Part shown: positions 50,086 through 60,086 of the stretch, piece by piece
Layout: every line of letters begins with the position of its first letter
Position numbering within the stretch: position 1 is the first letter of the stretch
Assembly (NCBI RefSeq): GCF_016278365.1
Contig: NZ_JADQBZ010000006.1
Span: forward strand, 1 to 64,000
DNA length: 64,000 nucleotides
Source of the DNA: Methanolobus sp.
GTDB taxonomy: Archaea > Halobacteriota > Methanosarcinia > Methanosarcinales > Methanosarcinaceae
Direction: 5' to 3'
The notes under the pieces: model-generated
The model's input: only the letters and a program-made list of their open reading frames with translations
Database searches by the model: none
Told to the model about the DNA's origin: nothing
Translations under genes and position numbers: made by a program

Positions 50086-51678
50086 ATGGCAGATATTACA
50101 CACTGGGCGGATGTAGTTGCAGATGAGGTTCTCGCTAAAGGCAGGAAGCATCTCGTTGCAACGGGAATAACGCCATCAGGTCATATTCATATAGGTAATA
50201 TGCGCGAGGTCGTAACAGCGGATGCAGCATACAGGGCCCTTCTCGACAAAGGTGCGCAGGCTGAGTTCGTTTATATTGCTGATACTTATGATCCCCTCAG
50301 GAAGGTCTATCCTTTCCTCGACGAAAGTTATGCTGAGCATGTAGGCAAACCACTATCGAATGTACCATGCCCTTGCGGAAAGCATCAGAATTACTCTGAA
50401 CACTATCTTGAGCCGTTCCTTGTAGCTCTTGAGCGCCTAGGGATACACCCTACTGTGTACAGGGCCGATGAACTGTACAAGCAGGGTGTCTATACGGATG
50501 CTATTAAGAAAGCGCTCGCGAAAAGGAATGAGATAGCAGCCATCCTTCAGAGTGTCTCAGGTAAAACCCCTGCAGACACCTGGAGTCCCTTCAATCCTAT
50601 CTGTAGCGCATGCGGTAAGATAAACACGACAATCGTCACAGGCTTTGACCAGGAAGCCGAAACAGTTGATTACAGCTGTTCTTGCGGGAACTCTGGTACT
50701 GTATCCATGAAAGGCGGAGGTAAGCTAACGTGGCGCGTGGACTGGCCTGCACGATGGAAGGCGCTTGGGGTCACAGTCGAGCCCTACGGCAAGGACCATG
50801 CATCAAAAGGCGGCTCATATGACACTGGCATGCTTATAGCAAAGGAAGTGTTCGACTACGATGCTCCTTTTCCAATCGTCTATGAATGGATCATGCTGGG
50901 TAACGAAGGTGCTATGTCATCTTCCTCGGGTGTTGTAGTTTCCATATCTGATATGCTGAAGGTTGTACCTCCTGAAGTGCTGAGGTATCTTATTATCCGT
51001 ACAAAACCCGAAAAGCATATAAAATTCGATCCGGCGCAACCTCTGCTGAATCTTGTGGACGAGTTCGAGCGCCTCCATTCCGTTGATGCTCCAGGTTCCT
51101 ATGAAAAGAGAATACTGGAGCTGTCACACGCAGTAGGCATATGTCATACTGATATTCCCTTCAAGCACATGATCACTATTTACCAGGCTGCAGGCGGGGA
51201 TTTTGGTAAAATAATGCACATCGTTAAAAGAGCAGGCTATGACACCGCTAATGAGAGGTGCATAAAAGAGCTGGCAGATAATGTTGGTAACTGGCTTGAG
51301 ATGTATGCACCTGAATTTGCAAAGTTCAGCGTGAAAAATGAACTTCCGGTCCAAGCTGCCAGCCTTTCTGAAACTCAGAGGGCTTTCCTCGCTTCTTTCT
51401 CAAAGCTCATTTCCCTGAGGGCTGAGTTGAGCGGAGAGGATTATCATAACCTGGTCTATTCGGCAAAGGAGCAGGACTCTGAGCTTACAAGGGAAATGGC
51501 ACAACTTCTGGATGTAAAACCGGAGCAGGTACAGGCAGACCCTAAAGAATTGTTCAAGGCCGTCTATACCGCTGTGCTCGGGCAACAGTCAGGCCCCAAA
51601 GCAGGTTGGTTCCTGTCCTCACTGGAAAAAGACTTCCTTGTGGAGCGCTTCAGGAAAGCCTCAGAATATAAGCCCTGA
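50086..51678 (+). CDS. lysS: Lysyl-tRNA synthetase, class I
   Basis: A class I LysRS (530 residues), the archaeal form unrelated to the class II enzyme. The HIGH motif is HIHIG in [12 protein letters not shown], the KMSKS equivalent is AMSSSSG, and a Cys cluster (CPCGKH, CSACGK, CSCGNSG) lies in the connective region. The C-terminal helical domain binds the anticodon stem. ATG 50086 is chosen because GGTGA lies five bases upstream; TTG 50074 precedes that site. Methanosarcina species have class I beside class II; nothing here shows whether this organism does. A methyltransferase starts two bases after the stop. Confidence 0.96.
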   Translation: MADITHWADVVADEVLAKGRKHLVATGITPSGHIHIGNMREVVTADAAYRALLDKGAQAEFVYIADTYDPLRKVYPFLDESYAEHVGKPLSNVPCPCGKHQNYSEHYLEPFLVALERLGIHPTVYRADELYKQGVYTDAIKKALAKRNEIAAILQSVSGKTPADTWSPFNPICSACGKINTTIVTGFDQEAETVDYSCSCGNSGTVSMKGGGKLTWRVDWPARWKALGVTVEPYGKDHASKGGSYDTGMLIAKEVFDYDAPFPIVYEWIMLGNEGAMSSSSGVVVSISDMLKVVPPEVLRYLIIRTKPEKHIKFDPAQPLLNLVDEFERLHSVDAPGSYEKRILELSHAVGICHTDIPFKHMITIYQAAGGDFGKIMHIVKRAGYDTANERCIKELADNVGNWLEMYAPEFAKFSVKNELPVQAASLSETQRAFLASFSKLISLRAELSGEDYHNLVYSAKEQDSELTREMAQLLDVKPEQVQADPKELFKAVYTAVLGQQSGPKAGWFLSSLEKDFLVERFRKASEYKP

Positions 51679-51679
51679 T

Positions 51680-52309
51680 ATGGAACTCGGATCTGCTCAT
51701 TTTCTTGCCTGGGATGAGGAATACCGGCATGTGAGATGGGGTGGCCCAAGGTCGATATCTGCTGTGGAGGAGCATATTCCTCCAGGCTCGCGCGTATTGG
51801 ATGCAGGATGTGGAAATGGGAGATACCTGCTTCCCCTCTCCAGAAAATATGATGTTGTGGGTACTGATGTTGCATTGAACGCGCTGTCAGAGGCAAGGTC
51901 CTACCTTGGCAGGAGCGGCCAGTATGCCGAATGCGCTGCTTCAACCATCACTGCCCTTCCATTTTCTGATCATTCCTTTGATGCAGTGCTCTGCTACGGC
52001 GTCCTGCAGCACCTTTTTGAAATCGAGAGGGTACTTGCAGTTGAAGAGCTCAAAAGAGTCCTCAAACCCTCGGGCGTGCTCTTCATCGAGGTGTTCGGAA
52101 CTGAAGACATGAGGTTTGGGGGACAGGAAGTCGAAAACAATACTTTCATTAGAAAAGGTGGGATCATATATCACTATTTCACAGAGCAGGAGCTTGTATC
52201 AATGCTGCGTGGATTTACGCAGGTAGATATTAAAAGTATTATTGCCGAAAAAACATTCAGTGGTGAGCGCCACATACGCCACCATATAAAAGGAACAGCT
52301 ATACTTTAG
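51680..52309 (+). CDS. SAM-dependent methyltransferase (Methyltransf_11 type)
   Basis: A 209-residue class I methyltransferase with motif I VLDAGCGNGRYLLPLS, motif II GTDVA and LPFSDHSFDAVLCYGVLQHL. RHIRHHIKGTAIL closes the protein. Substrate unknown; small-molecule or tRNA methylation are both possible. It begins one base after the lysS TGA, so it is translated from the lysS message. It ends in TAG and overlaps the convergent BofA-like gene by four bases. Confidence 0.88.
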   Translation: MELGSAHFLAWDEEYRHVRWGGPRSISAVEEHIPPGSRVLDAGCGNGRYLLPLSRKYDVVGTDVALNALSEARSYLGRSGQYAECAASTITALPFSDHSFDAVLCYGVLQHLFEIERVLAVEELKRVLKPSGVLFIEVFGTEDMRFGGQEVENNTFIRKGGIIYHYFTEQELVSMLRGFTQVDIKSIIAEKTFSGERHIRHHIKGTAIL

Positions 52310-52548
52310 AATAGGCCAAAGAAATAATGTAAGAATATTATTAACAGGGCGCCGACAACTCCCGCTACTGCACAGATCAGCATAACTATCCATGAGTAGG
52401 CTATGCCAAGTCCAAGCACAGCGTTTGCAAGAATAAGGACAATAATTCCTAAAACCGCATTCACTGCCATCTTTGTGGCAGTTTTCAATACCTTGTACAG
52501 GATAACTGCAACTACAATTGCTATTAATAATATGAATATCTCACTCAT
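52306..52548 (-). CDS. BofA-like small membrane protein
   Basis: 80 residues, nearly all hydrophobic, with helices at about 3-20 (EIFILLIAIVVAVILYK), 30-52 (AVLGIIVLILANAVLG) and 55-78. The sequence pattern (VLKTATKMAVNAVLGIIVLI, HYFFGLF) matches the pro-sigma-K processing inhibitor BofA family, which in Bacillus restrains the intramembrane protease SpoIVFB. In methanogens the same small fold occurs without sporulation, so its function is open. Start ATG 52548 or 52551. Confidence 0.82.
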   Translation of the reverse strand: MSEIFILLIAIVVAVILYKVLKTATKMAVNAVLGIIVLILANAVLGLGIAYSWIVMLICAVAGVVGALLIIFLHYFFGLF

Positions 52549-52611
52549 CATAGTTTACCACTATTAAATGGTCTTGATTAGTATTTAATGATTGCTAAAA
52601 AACTATGTTGC

Positions 52612-52637
52612 TAAAAAAAGAGGAGTTTTATCTCCTC
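52612..52637 (-). terminator. Intrinsic-type terminator of the small peptide gene
   Basis: On the minus strand GAGGAG (52637-52632) pairs with CTCCTC (52625-52620) with loop ataaaa, followed by seven T (52619-52613). It lies 28 bases after the stop of the gene at 52666-52743. Confidence 0.7.
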
Positions 52638-52665
52638 AAAAGAACGAAAGTCAAGAACTGTAAGA

Positions 52666-52743
52666 TTATTTCTTTTTCTGGTCCTTTGCAGGAGCGGCTT
52701 TTGCTCCTTTATTATTATCCTTCTTTTGTTCCTTTGGTGCCAT
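52666..52743 (-). CDS. 25-residue Lys/Ala-rich peptide
   Basis: ATG 52743 follows a near-perfect ribosome binding site (GGAGGTG, 52757-52751) by seven bases. The reading frame MAPKEQKKDNNKGAKAAPAK then DQKKK ends in TAA, and a strong terminator follows. The peptide is very basic (ten Lys in 25 residues) and probably unstructured. It resembles the Lys/Ala-rich N-terminal tails of archaeal ribosomal proteins such as S25e or S30e, but nothing of a folded domain follows in frame, so it is either a genuine mini-protein or a degenerate remnant. An inverted repeat inside the coding sequence (ggagc/gctcc) could form an mRNA hairpin. The strong translation signals argue for expression. Confidence 0.65.
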   Translation of the reverse strand: MAPKEQKKDNNKGAKAAPAKDQKKK

Positions 52744-53049
52744 TATATCTCACCTCCCATGGAGAGATACCCTCATTTATATTAATGGATTCAAACATGC
52801 AATACTGGGTTTTCACAGTATTCAATACTGCGTTGCCCATATAAAGCTGTTATCGGACTTTGTAGATTGATTCAACTGTTAATCAGCGCCAGTTGTTCAA
52901 TCTAGGGGATAGTATGTATACTATGTATATAAAACTAACTTTTATACTGTTTTTCACGTATTCAACTCTTGTTTATGTTTTAAAAAGAGTTTAAAGGTGC
53001 TACGTGGACTCTTATTGGTGTGATGTACTAAAATAATCTTATTCTTGCT
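52744..53049. other. Upstream region of the small peptide gene, rich in inverted repeats
   Basis: From the gene outward: ribosome binding site; a palindrome (52816-52830) with an extra half-site (52800-52807); TATA box (52839-52846, minus strand); a long imperfect hairpin (52863-52904: tagattga/tcaatcta and caactg/cagttg, 14 paired bases); a 7-bp inverted repeat atagtat/atactat (52909-52924); and a weaker terminator (aagagt/actctt, 52985-53013, with T run on the minus strand) for the U32/deoxyribosyltransferase transcript. Confidence 0.55.
52816..52846 (-). promoter_or_regulatory. Promoter with operator-like palindrome CAGTATTCAATACTG
   Basis: The 15-bp palindrome (7-bp arms, central C) lies between the minus-strand TATA box CTTTATAT (52846-52839) and the expected transcription start near 52817, the site where archaeal repressors act by blocking initiation. 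Another copy of CAATACTG is at 52800-52807, giving three half-sites. Confidence 0.5.
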
Positions 53050-53484
53050 TCATATTCGGGGCAGAATACAGTAATCGGCTATGAATCCCAGGATATTCTC
53101 CTCCAGCTCCCTGCTTTCATGATATTGTCTGGCAATAAGCTTCTCATCCTTGTTTCCTAATATCATTGCAGATACCCAGGAATGTGGCGCGTACAGACAG
53201 AGTACAGGCAGGTTAAGCTGCAAAGCTCTGCAGATCTCATAACCTACGCCTATGGAAGGAGTGCTGACCTCTGCTATCATGCAATCGCTGCGGGTGAGAA
53301 GTTCCATATCACGCTCATATATCTCCTGCTCGGTCATCAATGATTCCTTATCTTCAAGCTCAGGGTCGGCAACGTGCCAGCTGAGCACCTCGTGACCATG
53401 ATGCCGGAGCAATTCTACTATTTTTATGTATACATGCAACATGTCCCTGCCGCCGCGTATCGATGCTGAAAGGAATATCTTCAT
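53050..53484 (-). CDS. Nucleoside 2-deoxyribosyltransferase-like protein (DNPH1/RCL type)
   Basis: The 144-residue protein has the family signature: [12 protein letters not shown] at the N-terminus (nucleotide phosphate loop), [24 protein letters not shown] with the catalytic Glu in EVSTPS...GYEI and a C-terminal strand. Members hydrolyse or transfer N-glycosidic bonds of deoxynucleotides, and DNPH1 clears 5-hydroxymethyl-dUMP; this archaeal one may sanitise nucleotides. ATG 53484 overlaps the U32 peptidase stop by four bases (ATGA); the 18-residue N-terminal extension to 53538 is antisense to nothing but inside the U32 gene. Confidence 0.87.
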   Translation of the reverse strand: MKIFLSASIRGGRDMLHVYIKIVELLRHHGHEVLSWHVADPELEDKESLMTEQEIYERDMELLTRSDCMIAEVSTPSIGVGYEICRALQLNLPVLCLYAPHSWVSAMILGNKDEKLIARQYHESRELEENILGFIADYCILPRI

Positions 53485-55934
53485 AGGACACCCCTGTGGT
53501 AATGCCCTCTGGTGAACTCTGCAGAGATGTCCCTGCATTTCTTTCCTCCTGCTTTACGTTGATCGTAACAGGAATCAATTGCTTCCCTGTATGAAGTTAC
53601 AACCTGTCCTGTAAGTGATGGCTCTGCAGTCCTTGCATCGATCCTCAGCATTGAGACACCCGCATCCACAAGGCGAGGTATGTCCTCCAGTAAACACATC
53701 TCCTTTGAATTGAAAATATATGTTCTGCCTCTTTCATTGGTCATTACCGGGAAGATAAAGCCTTTCTCATCCCTCAGCCAGAATGCGCCATGAGACTGGG
53801 GGTAGCCAGACGCCGATCCTGACTTCTCCAGGGCTGCGACCAGGCTGTGTTCCGATTCCATGACCTGCAGCTTGCCGTGAACGATGCATTCTGTCTTAAT
53901 CCCGGCACTCACTTCTTTTACCTGTTCGAAATTCATCTCAGGGGAGAGGGCGATCAGCTCTGCTCCTCTCCTTAGGAGAACTGACGCTGCCCGTCTGTTG
54001 AATACATTAAATGAGCTGTCTGTGACAGTCTTGAATCCAAGCGAAAGCGCCTTTCTGAACACTCCGGAGTTTGCGGCAATGACTCCCTCAAATCCTGCTT
54101 TCATGGCGGTAATCATTTGTTGTTCAACATGCGACATTTCTCCGTCTTTGACAATGAGCGGAGTATGCAGATAGGCCAGCACACGCGCATCCTTTGTATA
54201 CACAGCAATGTCCTGCAGGTCTGTACTTTTCTCCATGGGGCATTCCATATCGTAATATATTGCATCAGCGCCGGATGCTATAGCATCCTGCAGGCTTTCC
54301 ATGCTGCTGACACTGACTGCAAGAAGTGTTTTTTTTGTATTTTCTGTTGAATGTGTCTCGTTCACAGGAGTATATGCCGCATGCCTTTCCCTCCTGTAAC
54401 TTCCTGTCCTTATTCTCTCCAGCTCTGCTACGGCTTTGTTCCTGGTATCATTCATCTCTTTGATAGGTATGAAGGCACCATCTAGCATGCTAATCTCAAT
54501 TTCCTTTACCTCAAAAGCAGTGTTCCCCAGTTTATTCATCTGCTTGTGTACGTCTTCCCCGGATGTTGCTTTCCGGAGGGCAGCTTCGATGATATAGTCT
54601 GAGCCGGCGCTGACAGTATTTCCATCCTCATCACGCACCGTCACAACAAAGGGCTCTCCAACAGATGCTTGCACTCCAAGGGATACAGGCACTTTCCTAT
54701 ACCTGCCGGGATGCTCGAATGAACTTTGCAGCTCTTTCATCAGTGAACTGTCAAGAGTCCTGTAAATCCTTGTTCCTGTCCTGAGCGGCGCATCAAAGGG
54801 TATTGAAACAATATCTCTGTTACATGCTTCTTTTACAGGCTTCCCTCCGGCATACATGGCCTGCACGATCATTCCTGACTCCTCTCCGTCTCCAAAGCCT
54901 ATGCCATCTCCTATCCGCAGGGGACCTGACAGTTCAAGGTTCAGTGTCCTGCCTCTGCTATTATATCCGGTGACCTTGCCGATGGACACTCCCCGGTTAT
55001 ATGGCCTATCCCGGGCCATCAGGTCTCCTGCAGGGTTGCCCTTGAAATATCCTGTTGTGAACTCCCTGTTGAAGAGCTGAGCAAGCTGTGCTGCCTCTTC
55101 ATCGGACACAAAATAGCTCTGCGGATCGTCTATATATCTGTCAATAAGGCGGCGATATATCCTTACCACACCTGCCACGTACTCAGGCCGCTTCATACGT
55201 CCTTCTATCTTGAAGGAGCTGATACCTGCTTCTATTAGCTCGGGCAGTATCGGGGATGCGTTAAGGTCTTTTGGGCTCAGGAGAAAGCCACCCCTGGTGC
55301 TGAGCTTCTCTTTGTCTTCCATGAGGCTGTATTTTTTTCTGCATGGCTGAGCGCAGTGTCCACGGTTACCGCTCCTGCCTCCTATCATGCTGCTCATCAG
55401 GCACTGGCCGGAATAACAGATGCAGAGGGCGCCGTGAACAAAAGTCTCTATATCCATTCCTGTTTCCTGTTTGATTGCCTTTATCTCATGAAGCGACATT
55501 TCCCTTGCAAGCACGACCCTGCTTATACCCATGTCCTGCAGGAACCGCACTCCTTCGGTATTGTGGATGGTCATCTGGGTACTGGCATGGATCGGTAGGT
55601 CAGGGAGAAACTCCCTCACGAGTGATAACAGGCCAATGTCCTGCACAATTATCGCATCAGTTCCAAGTTCATCAAGGGTATAGATCAGGTTGACTGCTTT
55701 TTCGATCTCCTCATCTTTAATGAGTGTGTTCAGGGTAACGTATACACTGACCCCTCGAAGGTGAGCGTAATCAAGTGCTTCCCTGAACTCATCAACTGTG
55801 AAATTACCGGCATATGCCCTTGCACTGAAATCCTTTATCCCGAGATAGACAGCGTCTGCACCATTCTCTACTGCAGCGATAAATGATTCCATATCCCCGG
55901 CAGGGGCAAGAAGTTCTGGTTTTCGTATCATCAT
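53481..55934 (-). CDS. U32 family peptidase (collagenase-like, RlhA/YhbUV type) with DUF3656
   Basis: An 817-residue protein. The N-terminal [20 protein letters not shown] then GADAVYLG is the U32 TIM-barrel, and [30 protein letters not shown] carries the cysteine signature that in bacterial relatives binds a 4Fe-4S cluster. A middle and C-terminal DUF3656 region follows, and a second barrel-like segment ([20 protein letters not shown]) occurs in the last third. Several U32 members modify RNA or ubiquinone (for example RlhA, 23S rRNA hydroxycytidine), so a role in RNA hydroxylation is more likely than proteolysis. Coupled to the downstream deoxyribosyltransferase-like gene. A TATA box lies about 30 bp upstream (minus strand, near 55960-55968). 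Confidence 0.9.
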   Translation of the reverse strand: MMIRKPELLAPAGDMESFIAAVENGADAVYLGIKDFSARAYAGNFTVDEFREALDYAHLRGVSVYVTLNTLIKDEEIEKAVNLIYTLDELGTDAIIVQDIGLLSLVREFLPDLPIHASTQMTIHNTEGVRFLQDMGISRVVLAREMSLHEIKAIKQETGMDIETFVHGALCICYSGQCLMSSMIGGRSGNRGHCAQPCRKKYSLMEDKEKLSTRGGFLLSPKDLNASPILPELIEAGISSFKIEGRMKRPEYVAGVVRIYRRLIDRYIDDPQSYFVSDEEAAQLAQLFNREFTTGYFKGNPAGDLMARDRPYNRGVSIGKVTGYNSRGRTLNLELSGPLRIGDGIGFGDGEESGMIVQAMYAGGKPVKEACNRDIVSIPFDAPLRTGTRIYRTLDSSLMKELQSSFEHPGRYRKVPVSLGVQASVGEPFVVTVRDEDGNTVSAGSDYIIEAALRKATSGEDVHKQMNKLGNTAFEVKEIEISMLDGAFIPIKEMNDTRNKAVAELERIRTGSYRRERHAAYTPVNETHSTENTKKTLLAVSVSSMESLQDAIASGADAIYYDMECPMEKSTDLQDIAVYTKDARVLAYLHTPLIVKDGEMSHVEQQMITAMKAGFEGVIAANSGVFRKALSLGFKTVTDSSFNVFNRRAASVLLRRGAELIALSPEMNFEQVKEVSAGIKTECIVHGKLQVMESEHSLVAALEKSGSASGYPQSHGAFWLRDEKGFIFPVMTNERGRTYIFNSKEMCLLEDIPRLVDAGVSMLRIDARTAEPSLTGQVVTSYREAIDSCYDQRKAGGKKCRDISAEFTRGHYHRGVL

Positions 55935-56036
55935 GGATTTTGCAGTATACTCATGAAACCTATATATAAATGAAGATGGGAGGAAGCTATAACTATAGAT
56001 GCAAAATAAAAGAATGCCAAAAAGGAGAAACAGACT

Positions 56037-56372
56037 TTAGGTCTGCTTCCTGAAAATGTAGAGCTTTATTATGTAAACACAGAGGACTATTATAACAAGG
56101 TTGTACAATGATTTGAACAGGGGCACGTATTGCCATTCAAACCAGGTGTGTATGACTTCCTGAATCGAGAAATATAACTGGATTGCTGCCATAAATAGTA
56201 GTAATAGTGTTGTGCCAAAAACTCCCCACCTGAAGTACTCTTCCGGCGTGGTCCTTTTATTCTCTTCACTTTTTCTTCCGGGAGTGTATCCATTATTCAT
56301 TTTTTTCTCATGGGCTGCAGGTATGCCGAAGGTATTGTTATTCCTCATATCTGTCATGTTTTCTTCACTCAT
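56037..56372 (-). CDS. Small membrane protein, two helices
   Basis: A 111-residue protein with a hydrophilic N-terminal half (about 1-48) and two hydrophobic helices (WGVFGTTLLLLFMAAIQLYF and FKSLYNLVIIVLCVYIIKLY). No family recognised. It overlaps the end of the PGF-CTERM gene by eight bases and is probably co-translated with it, so it may act at the membrane with that surface protein. Confidence 0.7.
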   Translation of the reverse strand: MSEENMTDMRNNNTFGIPAAHEKKMNNGYTPGRKSEENKRTTPEEYFRWGVFGTTLLLLFMAAIQLYFSIQEVIHTWFEWQYVPLFKSLYNLVIIVLCVYIIKLYIFRKQT

Positions 56373-57336
56373 GCTTTCCCCTCCTTACAATTATCAATGC
56401 AGATAAGATGGCCACGATTGCCATTACAGATCCGAATCCAGGGCTCTCTTCCTCTACTGGCATTTCATCCATTGGCATCTCTTCCTCATAGACATCCTCT
56501 ATAACAAAATCACTGGTCTTGATGTTCTTACTCTGAACAGTCTGATCCTTGTTGATAACTTTCTCAGGGTTCAGCTGCACGTAGTCCTCACCGGTTTTCA
56601 CCATGATGTCTCCGTCCCATACACTGACCTCCACGACGTAGTTATAACTGTCAGGCACTGTCAGGCTGATTGTCCGTATGGCTGTTGCCTCTGGTTCTAT
56701 CGTGCTGGTGCTTGTCCACTTCTTGTCTGCCAGGAGCCCGGCGTCCGTTTCTCTTGCCTTGACAAGTACTTTGTAATCTTCTGTGGGCTTTGATCCTTCA
56801 TTTTTCAGGTATATATCATTCTCGATGAGAACCCGACCTGCTGTTACGTTCTTTACCATGAAATCAATGCCCTGTATCTGAATCCCTACTTCCTGGAGGT
56901 CTGTGGGCATATCTTCAAGGTTATTGATAGTTATCCTTGAATCGGCTTTCTTCTGCTCGCCTTCATACAGGACCAGTATTAACCTGTAACTTCCATCTTT
57001 AGGAAGTACGAGAGTTTCACTTACTGCTTTTGTACTGTCTTTTCCAATGATACCGACTTTTGTTTCCTGATTCAGCTCAAGCAGTCCTGTCTTCTGGCTG
57101 AATGCCTTGAATAGCAAGGTAGTATTCTCTTTGCTGTTCCCGCCTCTGTTCTGTATATAAGCTGTCACATTCAGTTCAGCGTAGGAGCTTTTGATACTAT
57201 CCGCAGATATCTCAATATCTGTTATCCCATAGTTACTCTGCTCTTCAAAGTCTTTGAGACATCCGCTGGAAACAGCAGCAGATGCGATAATAAGTAAAAT
57301 AAGAACAAAACGTATTTCTCTATCCCTTTTTCTCAT
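56365..57336 (-). CDS. Exported protein with lipobox and PGF-CTERM sorting signal
   Basis: The 323-residue protein has an N-terminal hydrophobic signal (FVLILLIIASAAVSSGC) with a Cys in a lipobox-like position, two beta-sandwich domains of about 120 residues each (SYAELNVTAYIQNRGGNSKE; IDFMVKNVTAGRVLIENDIY), an acidic linker (DEMPVEEESPGFG), and a C-terminal hydrophobic helix with a basic tail (RRGKHE). SPGFG followed by the helix is the PGF-CTERM signal processed by archaeosortase A. Such proteins are surface-anchored. GGAGGA precedes ATG 57336. Co-occurrence of lipobox and sorting signal is unusual but known in methanogens. Confidence 0.85.
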   Translation of the reverse strand: MRKRDREIRFVLILLIIASAAVSSGCLKDFEEQSNYGITDIEISADSIKSSYAELNVTAYIQNRGGNSKENTTLLFKAFSQKTGLLELNQETKVGIIGKDSTKAVSETLVLPKDGSYRLILVLYEGEQKKADSRITINNLEDMPTDLQEVGIQIQGIDFMVKNVTAGRVLIENDIYLKNEGSKPTEDYKVLVKARETDAGLLADKKWTSTSTIEPEATAIRTISLTVPDSYNYVVEVSVWDGDIMVKTGEDYVQLNPEKVINKDQTVQSKNIKTSDFVIEDVYEEEMPMDEMPVEEESPGFGSVMAIVAILSALIIVRRGKHE

Positions 57337-57442
57337 GGATGTTCCTCCAATGTATTAAAGAAGGGATATTATTTAAACATTATTAAAAATTTAGGCGGCT
57401 TTTACATCTAATTTAAGATGCCTCTTAATAAATTCAGTGCTG

Positions 57443-57898
57443 TTATTTCATGGCATCAAAGATCTCTTCAATATCCGGCAGCGAACGGGTCTCATATATC
57501 TTCACGAACCTTACCTTCATGTCCTCATCAACAACAATGCTGGCCCGCTCGGATACGCCCATGTCCTCATTGAACATCCCATACATCTTTGCCACTTTGC
57601 CATGCGGCCAGAAGTCTGCCAGGAAAAGGGTATTCTCAATTTCCAGTTCCCTGGCCCAGGCCTTCTTGGAGTGCACAGAATCAATACTGATCCCAAGAGC
57701 TACTGCATTTGCAGCCTGGAATTTTCCGTAGTTATCTTCAAGCAGTTTCATGTGCTTCGTGCACCCCCTGGTCCAGGCCAGCGGATGGAAGGCGAGTAAT
57801 ATTTTTTTGCCTTTAAGGTCGTGCAGATGTACTTCGTTGAGATTCTGGTCATACAGCGTGAAATCTTCGATTACTTCTCCTGGTTTTAATTTACCCAT
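57443..57898 (-). CDS. 1-Cys peroxiredoxin (AhpC/TSA family)
   Basis: The 151-residue thioredoxin-fold protein has the peroxidatic motif P-x3-T-x2-C as FHPLAWTRGC (Pro39, Thr43, Cys46). This is the only cysteine, so there is no intramolecular resolving Cys; a thiol partner such as thioredoxin or a small-molecule thiol must regenerate the enzyme. KAWARELEIENTLFLADFWP and SERASIVVDEDMKVRFVKI fit the family. It reduces peroxides in the cytoplasm. ATG 57898 is preceded by gggggtta. Confidence 0.9.
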   Translation of the reverse strand: MGKLKPGEVIEDFTLYDQNLNEVHLHDLKGKKILLAFHPLAWTRGCTKHMKLLEDNYGKFQAANAVALGISIDSVHSKKAWARELEIENTLFLADFWPHGKVAKMYGMFNEDMGVSERASIVVDEDMKVRFVKIYETRSLPDIEEIFDAMK

Positions 57899-58034
57899 AA
57901 CTAACCCCCGTGAGTTATGATTACAAATATGCCTTGCAGTGCTATAAAAGATGACCTGTCAATTGGTCAGGAGAGTATATCTTGTTCGGCCCCTCAATTT
58001 TAAATTATTAAAAACTTTTATTCATATTGCAGAG

Positions 58035-58751
58035 CTAAATCTCATTTTTTATGCACAGGTAGGTTGCTATGAACCCGTTCTCATGAAAAACCTCTTCTAT
58101 CCTGAAGCCTGCTTTTTCGATGAGTCCTTCACTCACCCAGTCAAAGGTTGAGAATTCCTCTTTAATGTGCAGGATATAATCTTTGGCCATTTCGTCCTTT
58201 ACTTCTTCAGGGATGCTCTGCAGTAGTTTTGAGAAAAAAGAGTCAAAGTCACTAATTTCTGATGAATAAATCACATCTCTGAGATAGAACCTGCCACTTA
58301 CTTTAAGCATTGAATTGATACGTTTCAGTGCAATGAGTTTCCAGAAATCAGGAAGGTGATGCAATGCCAGCTGGGTCACAACTGCATCAAATGGCTCATC
58401 AGCAGGCTCGAATGTCAGAAAACCTCCTTTGATGAATTCAATATTACTCCTGCTTCTCAGCTTTGCCTTTTCCCGGGCAAATTCAAGCATCCCCTCGGAA
58501 ACGTCCAAGGCAACAACCTGTTTACAATGCCTTGAAAGTTCAATGGAGAACTCTCCGGTTCCACACCCTATTTCCAATAATCTGTCCTCTGGTTGGAGGC
58601 CGATGAGCGTGCGCATTGTCTGAATTTCATCGTTTATGTTCCGGATCTTCTGCATCTTCCGGTCATATCTCTGAATTTCGTCCTTATCGGAGTAATCAGT
58701 GCCGGTCTGGATGAATTCGTCGTAGTACCATTCAGGCAGTTCTCTGGTCAT
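58035..58751 (-). CDS. SAM-dependent methyltransferase
   Basis: A 238-residue class I methyltransferase: motif I LLEIGCGTGEFSIELS, ALDVSEGML, and the LALHHLPD segment. It has a helical N-terminal extension (residues 1-50) that may form a substrate lid. The natural substrate is unknown. GAGGAA precedes ATG 58751 by four bases. It follows mazG by 33 bp and is probably the last gene of a hisF-mazG-methyltransferase transcript. Stop is TAG. Confidence 0.88.
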   Translation of the reverse strand: MTRELPEWYYDEFIQTGTDYSDKDEIQRYDRKMQKIRNINDEIQTMRTLIGLQPEDRLLEIGCGTGEFSIELSRHCKQVVALDVSEGMLEFAREKAKLRSRSNIEFIKGGFLTFEPADEPFDAVVTQLALHHLPDFWKLIALKRINSMLKVSGRFYLRDVIYSSEISDFDSFFSKLLQSIPEEVKDEMAKDYILHIKEEFSTFDWVSEGLIEKAGFRIEEVFHENGFIATYLCIKNEI

Positions 58752-58784
58752 GTTTCCTCATCTGATTAACGCGGTGTCAAAAAA

Positions 58785-59072
58785 TTAGTCCGTGCAGATG
58801 CACGGCTTTTGCCCGCACGTAGGGCACTTGTCAGGATATTTCTCAAGGAAAGCCTCTTCAAGATCGATCCCATAGAGATTTGCCAGGGCTCCCACCCAGG
58901 CAAAGCAGTCCGCAAGCTCTTCCCTTAGATTTTCTCTGTCATCCCTGCGCACGGCCTCGGCAAGCTCGCCTACTTCCTCGACCAGCCAGAGCATGGTTGC
59001 TGCAGGCCCACGCTTCCTGTCGTTGTGCGCGTAGAGGTCGGACATCAATTGCTGGAACTCTGCTATCTCCAT
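58785..59072 (-). CDS. MazG-type nucleotide pyrophosphohydrolase with Cys-rich tail
   Basis: The 95-residue protein has the MazG metal-binding motif EEVGELAEAV...EELADCFAW (ExxE...ExxD) of nucleoside triphosphate pyrophosphohydrolases, which hydrolyse (d)NTPs to clear non-canonical nucleotides. The C-terminus ends in KCPTCGQKPCICTD, four Cys in a pattern that could bind zinc, not present in most MazG proteins. GGGAGTGAT precedes the ATG. It lies 14 bp after hisF, in one operon. Confidence 0.88.
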   Translation of the reverse strand: MEIAEFQQLMSDLYAHNDRKRGPAATMLWLVEEVGELAEAVRRDDRENLREELADCFAWVGALANLYGIDLEEAFLEKYPDKCPTCGQKPCICTD

Positions 59073-59086
59073 AATATCACTCCCTG

Positions 59087-59908
<822 letters not shown>

Positions 59909-60086
59909 TATGATTTGTCCTTCCACTGCTGTGTGTTATTCGTGTCTGCCAGTCAGCCTGGCAAATGGCATATTTAGATAAGAACACATTGATTTTTTAT
60001 TTAATACTTGTTGTTTAGATTATTTCTCTGAAATGCTTGTCTGCAGGAATTCCTTCTTTTTAGTATCTTAAAAATCCTCTTTCCTT

